Below, in pieces: positions 11,098 through 21,936 of a stretch of 57,389 bases of DNA. Below the pieces are notes generated by a model. The model worked only from the letters and a program-made list of their open reading frames with translations. It did no database searches and was not told the origin of the DNA. Made by a program: the position numbers and the translations under genes. The DNA comes from Blastocladiella britannica (taxonomy: Eukaryota > Blastocladiomycota > Blastocladiomycetes > Blastocladiales > Blastocladiaceae): the NCBI GenBank assembly GCA_025349905.2, contig MU624552.1:6918-64306 (forward strand), in the 5' to 3' direction. Within the stretch, counting starts at the first letter, position 1; the number at the start of each line of letters is the position of its first letter.

Positions 11098-12015
11098 ATG
11101 GGCATTATCAAGGCACCCACCACGCCCGTCGCCGCGACGCACTTTTTGTTTGACATGGACGGGCTTTTGCTGGTACGCGTCTCTTTGGTTTTTTGTATTT
11201 GAAAAAAAAAATTGAAAATCAAACTAAAAAGCGGTGGCACTGCAGAACACGGACGACCAGTACACGGTGGCCGCCAACCAGATTCTCGCGCCGTTTGGTA
11301 AAACCTACGATCTGGAGCTGAAAGTGAGGATCATGGGCCGACGCGAAGACGGTACTTTTGACTTTTATGTGGATGTACATGTACTTCCCATTTTAACGGA
11401 TCAAAAATGCAACAGAGGCGGTCGCGATGCTCGTACGCGAACTCAATATCCCCTTGACCGTTGAAGATTACCTGGCTCAGCGACGTGCGATCCTCGCAAA
11501 GCTCTTTCCCCTGTGCACTCCATTGCCTGGCGTGCAGCGCTTTGGTTCGTTCTTCCATTAACTCCATGAAAACAAACGAGACTAATGATAAATGAATAGT
11601 CTCACATCTGCATGCGCACCAGCAGCCCATGGCCATTGCCACCAGCTCGCACCACGATCTTTTTCTGATCAAGTCCACCCCGCACCCGGCGCTCTTTTCA
11701 ATGTTTGGCGACCACATTGTGACCGGCGATCACGCGCAGGTGACGCGCGGTAAGCCCGCTGCCGACATTTACCTGGTAGCGCACGCAAAGCTTGGGCGCG
11801 GTACCCACGAGCGTGCGACCGCCATTGTCTTTGAGGATGCCATGTCGGGCGTGCAGGCGGGGCTGGCGGCCGGGATGCAGGTGGTGTGGATCCGCGACCG
11901 CAAGCTGCCCGTGACGCCCGAGATGCGTGCAGTGGAAGAGCAGTGCTTTGCGGTGGTCGAGTCCATGGAGGAGGTGGATCCTCAGTGGTTGGGACTTAGT
12001 TCTTATTCAAACTGA
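11098..12015 (+). CDS. HAD-superfamily phosphatase, pseudouridine-5'-phosphatase (PUDP/HDHD1)-like
   Basis: Exons 11098-11172, 11246-11351, 11416-11544 and 11600-12015, about 241 residues, the usual length for the family. Motif I is FDMDGLLL (the first Asp is the nucleophile, the second the acid/base). Motif II is ATSS, motif III is the Lys of RGKPAADIY, and motif IV is FEDAMSGVQAGLAAGM (metal-binding acids). The first intron falls directly after motif I. The helical cap (IMGRREDEAVAMLVRELNIPL) resembles the human HDHD1/PUDP and yeast DOG/GPP branch, where known substrates are small phosphates such as pseudouridine 5'-phosphate, 2-deoxyglucose-6-P or glycerol-3-P. The exact substrate is not determined. 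The stop codon lies 10 bp from the stop of the converging gene at 12026. Confidence 0.9.
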
Positions 12016-12025
12016 ATGAATATAT

Positions 12026-12377
12026 TCAAGCACTGCTGGACCGGTCCTTGGTAGGGGGAGTGCAATTGCCGCGGTGCTGGATCTTTTCGATCGTCTCTTG
12101 CTGGAGCACGGCGATCGGCGTGTCCTCGGAGACGTTGCGCTCGGCGGCCACGTTCTGGACTTCAGCAAGTGAATAAAAAATCGCCAAGCCAAGAAATAAA
12201 AGTAAAAGTACGTGCCGCCTCACTCTCGCTGGCCAGCACCTCGCTCCACTCTTGGCCGGGCTTGTAGTCGGGCTGGGTCTCCTTGGCGGCGGTATACGGT
12301 GTGGCCGGGAGGGTGACGTAGGTACGGCGCACGGCCGTGCGGAGCATAATCAGAGGGCGTTGTCCACGGAGCATCAT
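12026..12377 (-). CDS. Small, probably mitochondrial protein of unknown function
   Basis: Two exons (12377-12212 and 12159-12026) encode 99 residues. The N-terminus (MMLRGQRPLIMLRTAVRRTYV) is basic, hydrophobic and free of acidic residues, as in a mitochondrial presequence. The remainder is acidic and hydrophilic: KPGQEWSEVLASESEA, then ERNVSEDTPIAVLQQETIEKI. An ASESEA segment followed by a short charged helix looks like a conserved small-protein pattern, but I cannot name the family. It converges on the HAD gene with 10 bp between stops and shares a spacer of about 190 bp with the divergent gene at 12570. Confidence 0.7.
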
Positions 12378-12569
12378 ATTTTGATTGATTTCTTCTGTCA
12401 GTTGCAAGACGAAGAGTCAAGGAGACAGAGAAGAGAGCAGAGTGGAGAGGGGTTAAGTGCGGATCTTGGTTGTGAGAAGAGCTGATGGGAATGCGCCGCC
12501 TGGAATTACTCTCTCTTTCCCGTTTGGGAGTTAACGTTGCACTCTTTCGAGAATTTAAATTCACTGGCA

Positions 12570-15500
12570 ATGGCCACCGCGCCATTTCCCGCTCTTTCAC
12601 CACTTACAACAACGATAACGACGAAAACGGCACTGTCGTCCTCAGCGGCGCACTTGGTCACGCAGACACTGAGAGCAAAAACGACTATCAAGGCAAATCC
12701 AAGAATGGCGGTCGTCCCAACCGCTACCTCCAACCTGGCCCTGGCCGCGTCGACGCTCACGTCCACGCTGGCACTGGCACGCACCGCTCTGGACGCGCTG
12801 ACCGCCGACGACACGCTCGTGGACCGCGCGGGCCTGTACGTGCCCCTCACACTCCGGTCCCTCGATGCGCTGGACGCACTGGCCGCCAACTTTTGCGACC
12901 AGTGCGAGGTGCTGGCGGCGGTGGCGGACGAGCTCGAGTCCACGTCCACTACCACTGCCTTTGCGGCTGAGGCTTCAGAAGCGGACACTGAGGACGCCTC
13001 ACTGCGCAACAATGCCGATACTGCCACCACGACCGAGGACAGCACGCTCCCGCGGTCAGCGTCGTCCATGTCTGCACAAGAGTCGCTGCTACTCGACTCG
13101 GATAACGACGACCACCATGAAGAGGACCGAGACTTGGCGTCGTCGTCGTCGTCGTCGGCTCATGCCACCGCGGACCCTGGCTCCTCTGCCCGCTTGCCGC
13201 CCCCGGACTTGGCCCTGACCACGGCCGATCTCTTTTCCGGTGGTAGCTCACTGGCGACGGCGGGTGCCTCTCCTCCTCCTCCGGTGCTGCCGACGCCCGT
13301 GTCTGCCACCCCAGTTGGCCAACAGCAGAAGCAGGAGCAGAAGCAGGAGCAGAAGCAGGAGGAGCAGCAGTCTTTGTCCTCGCTTCCGCGCTCGAGCCGC
13401 CTGTCCACCGATTCCGAGGCCGAGATTGCATTTGCGGGTGCGCCGACTTTCCTTTTTTTTTTCTTTTCCTTTTGGGTCCTGTCTCACTGAAATGGGAAAG
13501 AACCACTAGCCCCCCACTCGCCGCCCGCGTCGCCAGACCCAATGCACCCGCCGCTGCACCAGCTGCAGCAGCAGCACCAACAGTCGTCCTCGTCGCTGTC
13601 GACCAATCCCCACCACCGCCAACACGGCGAAACCCCGCGCTCGTCGCTCTCGATCGACCGCATCGTGCCTGCGGCCCTGTTTGCCGACGACTTTGCCACC
13701 ACCACTACCTCCCCGTCCTCGGTGGTCACAGTGACGGGTCCCTGCCAACTTCAGCGCACCACGTCGCCCATGCCCACATCCGTAACAGCCGCCACAACGG
13801 TAAATGGCGACAACTTGCCCCTGATTGGATCCATGGCCGGCCGCCGCGCCTTACCCGCGGGCTCCAACGGATCGGCAGCGGCCGCAGCGAATGCTCGGTA
13901 CTCCGGCGGGCATCTGTCGTCGGGCTCACAGGCCACCACCAGCGACCGGTACGTGGACGAGGCGCGCGCGGTGGTGGCCGCGTACGCGGCGCCGGTGGCC
14001 CGGGCGGCGGTGGCCCGCGCCGAACAAGTGGCTACTGCCCGCGCTACCGCCGCGGTCATGCACGGCGGAAGCGACGACGAAGCGGCCAAGCGCGCCAGTA
14101 TCACCAGCAGCGTTGGATTCTCTGTTGATGGGACCACACCCTTGCACCAGCATCAGCAACAGCAGCATCAACAGCGCGATACCGTGCCGATCCTCGCGCA
14201 CCCGCCGCAGCACGTTTCGTCCGCGGAACTGTCGGCGTTCCCACCGCTGCGGCCCACCAGCGCCGCGTCGGGACGCTCCACGGGAGGCACGCCACGGGTC
14301 GGGTTTGCGCCCCAAGTGCAGGTCATGACTGCGCCTCCGCCGGCGGCAAAGCACCGCAGTGGGAGCAGCAGCAGTGCCGGCGCCAATAGCGGTGGTGGCC
14401 ACAGTGGTGGCCGCGGGATCGCCGACGCGTTCCGCAAAATGCTGGCGGCCGCATCCGCCAGTGGGGCCAGTGTGGCGAAGCGCGCGCGTTCGGCGTCGCC
14501 TGGAGCGCGTGGTAGGGCGCGGCGTGCGAGCACTGGCGAAATGTCCGGGAATGGTGGTGCCGTGGAGCTCGCGCGCAATATCAGCACGCTGTCGCGCCAG
14601 ATCCACCTCGCCGAGGCCAACATGCAGCACAATGTGCGTCTGATTGCCGAAATCGGGGACATGCATGCTAGCGCTCCTGCTGGGCTGGGGTACGGTCAGC
14701 AGCAACCGCGCTCGCCGCTGGGTCCTATTGGCGAGGGAGAAGCGGCGGCGGCCCAGCGGCCGAACGCGCGCTCCTCGTGGCAGGGGCCTGAACACGTTGC
14801 GGTCCCCGCCGACTCGGTGCCGGATCCGGACAGGGCGTTTGGCCCAGCGGCTGCTGCTGCTGCGCCGACTTCGCGCGGACGGCAAGCGTCGGCGCCGGCG
14901 ATCGCGACGACGACTGGCGGCGGCGGCGGAGGGGCAGCGCGGCGGATGATGCACGACAGTGCGGCCGACATGCCAACGCTGTCGTCGCCCAAATCGGCCA
15001 TGTCTCTGCCAGGCCCGCTGACGTCTACTGCCACTGCTCAAGCCCCCGCACCATTTGCCATGTTGGCGGCGGTGGCACCGGCAGCAGGCGACTATTCGGG
15101 CGGCGGCGACTGGAGTGACTCAGGCCATCGGCGTGCGCAGTCAACGCCACCGCTGGTGGCGGCATTGCCCACCAGTGTGGTGCCCAGCCGGCTCCTGCCG
15201 CGGTCGTCCATGGAGCCCATGGCTCCGTTGCCGCCGCTGCCTGGGACAGCCCGATCGCTTGGAGCCACCTCCGCCGGTGGCGGTGGCGGCGGCGGGCTGA
15301 TACTCGAGTCGGACGGCGAAGAGTCAGACGGCCAGGGCGTAGTGGCAGTCGTCCCGCCCAGTGCGTCCGGCACCATCACGTCGCGGTCGATCTCGCCGTC
15401 GTCCTCGGCGCGGTCCACCGCGTCGTCGGCCATGGTCCCCGAACTGTGGCCGCTGGTGGAACTGTCGGCCGACCGCCAAGCAGCCCTGCACGTGCGCGCG

Positions 15501-16298
15501 TCGACGCTGATCCGGCAAATTGCCCGCGACGCCGTCGGGCTGTACGCGTCCAACGAGCCCGTGGAACGTCGCGCGCACTCGCGCGCGCACCACGCCGCGT
15601 ACTTGGCGACGCGCGCCGCCCCGACCATTCAGGCCATGCACACCGCGGGCATGCGCGTGGCGCTCGCGCAGCTGGTGCACGCGCTGGCGGTGATGGCCGC
15701 CGTCGACTCGGCGAATCCGCGTGACGTCGCCGCGAAAGTGATGTACCCGGCGCCCCCACTCCCGGAAGTGCCGACCGCTGAGGAACTGGCACGCGTGCAG
15801 CGGACCTTGTTGTCGTTTGTGGCCGCATTCACCGACAGCAATGCCGCGTCGCTGGGTGGTGGGTCTGGCAGTGGGAGTAGCTCAAGCAACAATGGCGGCA
15901 CACCGCGTCTCGGTGGATTGGCGGCGGCCGTGTTCCCCCCACGCGTCATGGGCTTCGTCACTGCCGAGTACCCGGATCATCCGGTGGTCGGGCGCATGCT
16001 CGACCGCATTGCGGCGATGCTGGTGCTCGCGCGACTCACGGGCCTGGCCATGCTGTACCCGGTGCCCGGCGCTCCCTTTGCGCCGACCGCTATGGTGCGT
16101 GCGGTCCCCCGCGGTACGCCGTTGCCGGATCTGACGGCACCCGTGAGTCCTGGTGAGGACAAGGAGGAAGAGGATGCGCGCAGCTTTGATGAGGACGGTA
16201 GTAACGGTGCACAGGACCGCGTCAAGATGCTGGTGTTCCCGGGCCTGGTGGACGCGCACGGACGCGTGATTGCCAAGGCGCAGGTGGTGGTCGAGTGA
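12570..16298 (+). CDS. Large low-complexity protein with helical segments, unknown function
   Basis: Two exons (12570-13437 and 13510-16298) give about 1,218 residues; the next in-frame ATG is 12702. Residues 40-120 form an Ala/Leu-rich helical block (LALAASTLTSTLALARTALDAL). The centre is disordered: Ser/Ala/Gly/Gln-rich, with (KQEQ)n and His/Gln runs. A short coiled-coil-like segment (ISTLSRQIHLAEANMQHNVRLIAEI) lies near residue 660. The C-terminal 280 residues look folded, with helices around LIRQIARDAVGLYASNEPVER and YPDHPVVGRMLDRIAAMLVLARL, and a terminal FPGLVDAHGRVIAKAQVVVE segment. The C-terminal pattern faintly recalls the C-terminal domain of mitochondria-eating (Mieap) proteins, but I would not assign it. 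No transmembrane segment or signal peptide is clear. Confidence 0.75.
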
Positions 16299-16389
16299 TT
16301 TTCGTTATACGGTGGCTCGCTCTCGGAATGGGAAAAATACACACGCTCTTTCTATTCAACGACACCAAGTACTCTATCTTGAATAATAA

Positions 16390-17457
16390 ATGGAACCACC
16401 ACCTGGAGCAGTACCTGCAGTCAGAGGAGACGAAGAAACGACCATTCGACGCGACCCGAACGCATTACTGAAATTGTTCGAGCTACGCAAGTCCCAGGGC
16501 AGATACGTGACCGTATGTGCGCCGATGGTCCGGTACTCGAAACTGGCGTTCCGCGAACTGGTGCGCGGGTACGCGGTCGACGTGGCGTACACGCCCATGG
16601 TCCTGGCATCGGTGTTTGTCGCGTCGCAGTACGCGCGCGACGCCGAGTTTATCACGCTGCCGACCGACTCGCCCGTGGTCTTGCAATTGGCGGCCAAGAA
16701 CGCCGACGAGTTTGCGACGGCGGCCATGCTGGCGGCACCGTTTATCGATGGCGTGGACGTCAACGTACGTTCTTATATCTTAACGCGTCCATGGACCTTA
16801 TAAAAACTGACACCGCGACATGGATAGTGCGGGTGCCCGCAGCGGTGGGCCATCAAAGAACGCATTGGGTCGTACCTGATGCAACGCCCGGACTTGATTG
16901 CCGATATGATGTCGACGGTCCGCCGCCGCGCCCCCGAATTGACGCGCACCGTGAAAATCCGCGTCCACGCCAACGTCCGCGAAACCGTGGAACTCGCGCG
17001 ACAAGCCGAGGCCGCAGGCGCACAACTCATCACGGTGCACGGCCGCACGCGCGCGATGCGGTCCAGCAACACATCCAGCGACCCGCACGCGATCGCCATC
17101 GTGAAACAGTCGGTGCAAGTGCCCGTGGTCGCCAACGGGGACGTGTTCACGCTCGCCGACGCCGACACGTTAGCGGCCACCACGGGCGCCGACGGGATCA
17201 TGGCCGCCCGTGGGTTGCTGGTGAATCCGGCATTGTTTGCTGGGTACGACAAGACGCCCATTGCGGCGGCGCGACGGTACTTGGGCCTTGCGGTGCGGTC
17301 GGGAACGCACCCGTTCGTGCTGCACCATCACATTGCGTACATGCTCGAGTCGCACTTGGCCATGTACGAGCGCCGGCGGCTGCAAATGTGCACCAGTGTT
17401 GCGGCCCTCACCGAGTGGATGGACGATGTGTTGGGCGAGGAGGAGGACGGGGAGTGA
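16390..17457 (+). CDS. DUS4: tRNA-dihydrouridine synthase, Dus4 type
   Basis: Two exons (16390-16764 and 16828-17457), 334 residues. The enzyme uses FMN and NADPH to reduce uridine in the tRNA D-loop (positions 20a/20b for Dus4). Visible motifs are CAPMVRYSKLAFRELVR (FMN-binding strand 1), YTPMVLA, NCGCPQRWA with the catalytic Cys, KIRVHANV, TVHGRT, ANGDV and the phosphate-binding MAARGLLVNPALF. The match to Dus4/DUS4L is close over the whole length. The intron splits VDVN from the catalytic CGCPQRWA, so unspliced RNA cannot make active enzyme. The stop lies 15 bp from the stop of the converging Rab23 gene. Confidence 0.95.
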
Positions 17458-17472
17458 TCAATACATTTCCAT

Positions 17473-18585
17473 TCACATGATAACACATTCCTTGTCGTTC
17501 TTGCCACCACTCCCAACAGCGCGTGTTGGACCAACTGGCGATGCCAGAGGTGGGCCCGAGACGCGTGTCGGTGGTGGTTGTGGTGCTGCTGAGTCGGGGC
17601 GGCGACTTCCCCTGGATCCAGGGGCCGAGGCAGGAGGAACTGCGGCTGCAGTACTCGTACTCGGAGCACGGATCGACTTGGATGAGGAAGCATCGGAGCG
17701 CGTTGCTGGCGGTGAAGTTGCCTTGGCCGGTGCGACCGATGGATCGCTGCCTTTTTATTTTGATCTGTTAGAGAAGGGTATAGAGCATTGGAAAAACGTT
17801 TGAATACCTCGAAGCCGAGACGATGGCGCACGCGTTCCAATTGCGCGCTCGACTACAGCGATCGCGCCCTGTTCGCTGATCCGCTGCATGTGTTCTTCCG
17901 CGAGGAACGAAAGGACTAATTATTTGACAGTGTTAGCATAGGAGCAATACAATACAAGATGATATGCATGAATACCTTCTTCAATACCAGCGCTCGTTTT
18001 CACGCTGACGGGGAACAGACGTAAGTCTAGCTCCGCAGCAAGCTCATTGGCTTCCTTCGGGGACACATACGCGCCACTACCGTTGGATCCCGATCCCGAA
18101 CCCGAAAGACTGGGATCCACGGGCACCTCGTCCACCTTGTTCATGATCAGAGCCATCACTACGCCGTGGGCGGGCAGTCCCGCCGACGCAAGCACCTGGT
18201 CCACTTTGCGTTTCCAGTTGGCCACGGCGGCAAAGGATCCGCGATCGGTGACCGAGAACGCAAACACCACTGCATGGGCGCCTGTGTATTTCACCTGTTA
18301 GTACTTATCATAAAATGATAAGATATATAATGACATACCATCATAGTACTGCTGGGCAACCCGATCAAACTCTTCCTGGCCGGCGGTATCCCAGAGCATG
18401 ACCCGCAGCGAGTCTCCAGCACGTGTCTGCACCAGTCGTTCCGCGTAGTCCACGCCCACGGTCTTTTTGTAGGTCGGGTTGAATTCGTTCTTGGTGATGC
18501 GGCGGATCAGGGAGGACTTGCCGACGCCGCCGGATCCGACCACCAGCACCTTCAGGGTTTGCTCGAGGTCGGCGCAGTTCATCAT
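17473..18585 (-). CDS. RAB23: Rab23-like small GTPase with extended tail and CaaX box
   Basis: Exons 18585-18339, 18281-17976, 17915-17808 and 17750-17473 join to 312 residues. G-domain motifs: GSGGVGKSS (G1), YKKTVGVDYAER (switch I with Thr), WDTAGQEEF (G3), NKVD (G4) and the VSVKTSAG region (G5). The switch I-G3 region, and the YYDGAHAVVFAFSVTDRGSF segment formed by splicing 18339 to 18281, follow Rab23 rather than Rab1/8/11. An insert rich in Ser/Gly follows G4. The C-terminal 110 residues are an Ala/Pro/Ser-rich linker ending in CVIM, a CaaX box predicted to be farnesylated; animal Rab23 also ends in a CaaX-like motif. In animals Rab23 acts in cilium and Hedgehog signalling. Intron 1 carries a perfect TACTAAC branch site. 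Start may be 18585 or the adjacent ATG at 18582. Confidence 0.9.
18297..18303 (-). other. TACTAAC branch-point sequence in Rab23 intron 1
   Basis: The minus strand reads TACTAAC, the yeast-type branch consensus, about 15 bases before the acceptor used at 18282. A nearer AG (ctaacag) is skipped in the reading that keeps the conserved GTPase sequence. Confidence 0.6.
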
Positions 18586-18884
18586 TTTCCTTTTGTATCG
18601 TTACTTTTTGGGAAAAGAGATGTTGCAATGGGAAATAGGATTTATCAGTCAGTGATGTGTTTTTAATATTGAGTTTTCCCCAATAAACTCCCCGATTGGG
18701 CAATCGCGCAGAATAGTGTGTTATCGGAGCACTTCGCCGTTGAGAAAACCAATCCACGGACGCGAGTGCGTCGACAAGGAGCATGTACAAATACCACTAG
18801 CCCCCACCCGCGCCCAGCTCTTTGCAAAGTTGTCGATCAAAAGTTTTTTTTGCTTCATTCCCCACCTCCCTCTCAATTCCAACC

Positions 18885-20453
18885 ATGGCCATCAAGAAGA
18901 TCCACGCCCGCCAGATCTTTGACTCGCGCGGTAACCCGACCGTCGAGGTCGATCTTATCACCGACAAGGGTACCTAACTCTATTAAAACGTCTCGATCAA
19001 TCCGTTAAACATAAAGTGAATAAATAGGCCTGTTCCGCGCCGCCGTGCCCTCGGGTGCGTCGACGGGTGTTCACGAGGCGCTCGAGCTCCGTGACAACAT
19101 CAAGGGCGACTACCACGGCAAGGGCGTCAAGACCGCCGTCAAGAACATCAACGACATTATTGGCCCGCACCTTGTGTCGCTGTCGCCTGCTCTGGATGTG
19201 ACCGATCAGAAGAAGGCCGACGCAGTGCTTCTGGCGCTCGACGGGACTGAGAACAAGTGTACGTTTTTGCCCTTTTTGACGGCACGATCATGCTGTGTCT
19301 TGATCGTTGCTGTTCAAAAAAAAAAAAAAAAACCTTAATTGAATCTAACTATAAAATATCATCAATAGCCAAGCTCGGTGCCAACGCCATCCTCGGTGTC
19401 TCGCTCGCGATCGCCAAGGCCGGTGCTGCCGAGAAGGTACACGTCATATTTTCCTTGGCCGCATAAACGAAAAACTAACAGCAAAAATGAAAATAAAAAA
19501 AGGGCCTGCCCCTCTACGCCCACCTGCACAACCTGGCGTACCCCAACAAGCCCACCACCAAGTACATCTTGCCCGTGCCCGCATTCAATGTGATCAACGG
19601 CGGCTCCCACGCCGGCAACAAGCTGGCGATGCAGGAGTTCATGATCCTGCCGACCGGCGCGTCGTCATTCTCGGAAGCGATGAAGATGGGCTCGGAGACG
19701 TTCCACCACCTGAAGGCGGTCGTCAAGGCCAAGTACGGTGTGGACGCCACCAACGTCGGCGACGAGGGCGGTTTTGCTCCGGCCATCCAGGACAACAAGG
19801 AGGGGCTTGAGCTGCTCAAGGAGGCGATTCACAAGGCCGGGTACGAGGGCAAGATTGTGATTGGCATGGACGTGGCCGCGTCCGAGTTTTACAAGGACGG
19901 CAAGTACGACCTGGACTTCAAGAACCCGGCGTCGGACCCGGCCAAGTGGATCACGGGCGCCGAGCTGGCGTCGCTGTACGTGGATTTTGCGACCCACTAC
20001 CCGATTGTGTCCATCGAGGACCCGTTTGACCAGGACGATTTCGAGTCGTGGACGTCGCTCAACGCACAGCTGCACACCAAGACGCAGATTGTCGGCGACG
20101 ACTTGACGGTGACCAACCCGAAGCGCATTGCCATGGCCATTGAGAAGAAGGCGTGCTCGGCGCTTTTGCTCAAGGTGAACCAGATCGGCACTGTGACCGA
20201 GTCGATTCAGGCCGCACTGGCGTCGATCGCTGACGGGTGGGGCGTCATGGTGTCGCACCGTTCCGGTGAGACCGAGGATACATTCATTGCTGACCTGGTG
20301 GTGGGTCTCGGTGCGGGCCAGATCAAGACGGGCGCCCCCTGCCGCTCGGAGCGTCTCGCCAAGTACAACCAGCTGCTGCGTATCGAGGAGGAGCTCGGCG
20401 CCAACGCCGTGTACGCCGGCAAGAACTTCCGTCACCCCGGCAAGTTCGAGTAA
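18885..20453 (+). CDS. ENO: Enolase (2-phosphoglycerate dehydratase)
   Basis: Exons 18885-18969, 19028-19258, 19369-19436 and 19503-20453, 444 residues, which is normal for eukaryotic enolase. It interconverts 2-phosphoglycerate and phosphoenolpyruvate in cytosolic glycolysis. Motifs: [18 protein letters not shown], the mobile loop [36 protein letters not shown] (catalytic Glu), [10 protein letters not shown] (metal ligand), [10 protein letters not shown] (catalytic Lys) and SHRSGETED. All catalytic and metal-binding residues are present. The three introns are in the 5' third, leaving a long intact 3' exon. Enolase is usually very highly expressed, so the 299-bp spacer shared with Rab23 probably contains a strong promoter. 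Confidence 0.98.
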
Positions 20454-20527
20454 CCAAATATCGTGTGTTTTTTTGTTCATAATGCAGTTTTTCCGGATCG
20501 ACGTCGACTTCCTTCTTACTCCTTGGG

Positions 20528-20533
20528 TATAAA
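20528..20533 (+). promoter_or_regulatory. Possible TATA box
   Basis: TATAAA lies 55 bp before the ATG of the APH-like gene, inside the 134-bp gap after the enolase stop. The position is plausible for a compact promoter; there is no other support. Confidence 0.35.
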
Positions 20534-20587
20534 GAGCCTGCTCGCTGGACCCTCTCCATCATTGACACTGTCTTGCGCAAAAATAAA

Positions 20588-21916
20588 ATGAACGATACCA
20601 CGGACCACATTGACTCGTTTGGGCGGTACGGCCCGAAACACGGCGTGTACTTGACCCACGACGAACTGGAATCGGCGCTCCACCACATTGGCCCGCTGGC
20701 ATCGGTGCGCACGTCGGGCAAAGGCTACAACAACCGGATTTACGTGGTCACCATCAAGAATATGGACGAAGAGTACATTGTCAAGGCGGGCGGGCGGTCC
20801 TGGACGCGCGTCAAGACCGAGGCCGAGGTTGCTGGACTTGTGGTTGCCAGTACTGGTTCTGCTGCCGTTCCACGCGTCGTCGCGTGGTCGTCTATGGCCG
20901 TTCCGAGAACCGGCACCGACATGCCGTCGCGGCCCGAGTACGTGGCCGTGACCCGCGCTCGTGGCGTATGCGCAGCCGATCTATGGCGCCACTTGTCCCC
21001 CACGCACCGCGCCGACGTAGTGCGCCAGCTCGCGCACATTGTGGGCAAAATCAAGTCGGACCCCGCCACTCGCGCGCTCGTGGACGCCGGCACTGTCGGG
21101 TGCTTGGGCGTGGCGGGACCGAACCCGACCGCCGCTGCAACGGACGCGCCGCAACTGGCCGATGTGGTCGTGGGCCGCACGGTCGAGCGCGGAGACGGGC
21201 CGTGGGTTCCCACCGATACTGATGGTAGTAACAGTGCACGAGCGTACATCCGCGACACGTCGAGTGCGGCGGCAAAGATGTTGGCGGCGACACCCGTGTT
21301 GGCGCCGATGCGCGAGGTGCTGGGCGACCGGATCGACCAGTACTTGGCGTCGCTTTCGTCGAATGGCGATGAAGACGCGTGGTGGGCGAGCGTGCCGCTG
21401 GACTTGATGCACGGCGACTTGAACTTGCGCAACGTGATGGTGGACATGCCTGGCATCGATTTCTCTGGTATGGCCGACGATCCATTGGCGTTGAAGCAAC
21501 ACCATGACGTTGCAACGACCAAAGAAGGCATCACGGTCACGGCGGTCCTGGACTGGGAATGGGCGGGCGTGTACCCGTGCTGGGACGAGCACATTGCCTC
21601 GTACGATTTCCTACACGACGATTCAGCCGCCGAGCTCCTTGGGTTGGACGACGACATTGCGCTCCCAGCATCCGTTTTAGACCAAGTGGCAGGGTATCGC
21701 GACACGTTCTTTGGGATTCTCGAGGCCGAGTACGGGTTGCCCACTCCACGCACCGTGCGTGGGTTTGATAGCGGACTGGCCATGGCCAAGGCGCGCGACG
21801 CGATTGCGCCGTGGTACATGATGGATCTGGTGGATCCCACTAGTGCGGGGACCGCGGACAAGGTCAAGGCGTGTACCACTGAGCTGGCGATGACACTCAC
21901 CGAGCTTGGATTTTGA
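20588..21916 (+). CDS. Aminoglycoside-phosphotransferase (APH)-fold small-molecule kinase-like protein
   Basis: Intronless gene of 442 residues. It carries the APH/choline-kinase-like signature: a Lys in the N-lobe (EEYIVKAGG), the Brenner motif MHGDLNLRN (catalytic Asp and metal-binding Asn) at about residue 278, and LDWEWAG with the DFG-equivalent Asp at about 322. The N-terminal YNNRIYVV segment resembles the nucleotide-binding loop. Fungal genomes carry many proteins of this fold, most of unknown substrate. A role in antibiotic resistance is not implied. The start at 20588 (MNDTTDH) follows AAAAATAAA, and the stop lies 20 bp from the converging dynactin gene. Confidence 0.9.
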   Translation: MNDTTDHIDSFGRYGPKHGVYLTHDELESALHHIGPLASVRTSGKGYNNRIYVVTIKNMDEEYIVKAGGRSWTRVKTEAEVAGLVVASTGSAAVPRVVAWSSMAVPRTGTDMPSRPEYVAVTRARGVCAADLWRHLSPTHRADVVRQLAHIVGKIKSDPATRALVDAGTVGCLGVAGPNPTAAATDAPQLADVVVGRTVERGDGPWVPTDTDGSNSARAYIRDTSSAAAKMLAATPVLAPMREVLGDRIDQYLASLSSNGDEDAWWASVPLDLMHGDLNLRNVMVDMPGIDFSGMADDPLALKQHHDVATTKEGITVTAVLDWEWAGVYPCWDEHIASYDFLHDDSAAELLGLDDDIALPASVLDQVAGYRDTFFGILEAEYGLPTPRTVRGFDSGLAMAKARDAIAPWYMMDLVDPTSAGTADKVKACTTELAMTLTELGF

Positions 21917-21936
21917 CTCAATATATATTTCATATC

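Noticed and set aside
13438..13509. Separate gene starting at ATG 13542
   Set aside because: The preceding 72 bp form a good intron (GTGCGC to ACTAG) that joins the upstream frame in phase, so 13542 is internal.
17328..17840. 170-residue minus-strand frame at the Dus4/Rab23 junction
   Set aside because: It reads through an intron of Rab23 in the wrong frame; the spliced reading ending in CVIM is far better supported.
20588..21916. APH-like gene considered as a horizontally acquired antibiotic-resistance gene
   Set aside because: Codon style matches neighbours and the APH fold is widespread in fungi with non-antibiotic roles; no mobile element is nearby.
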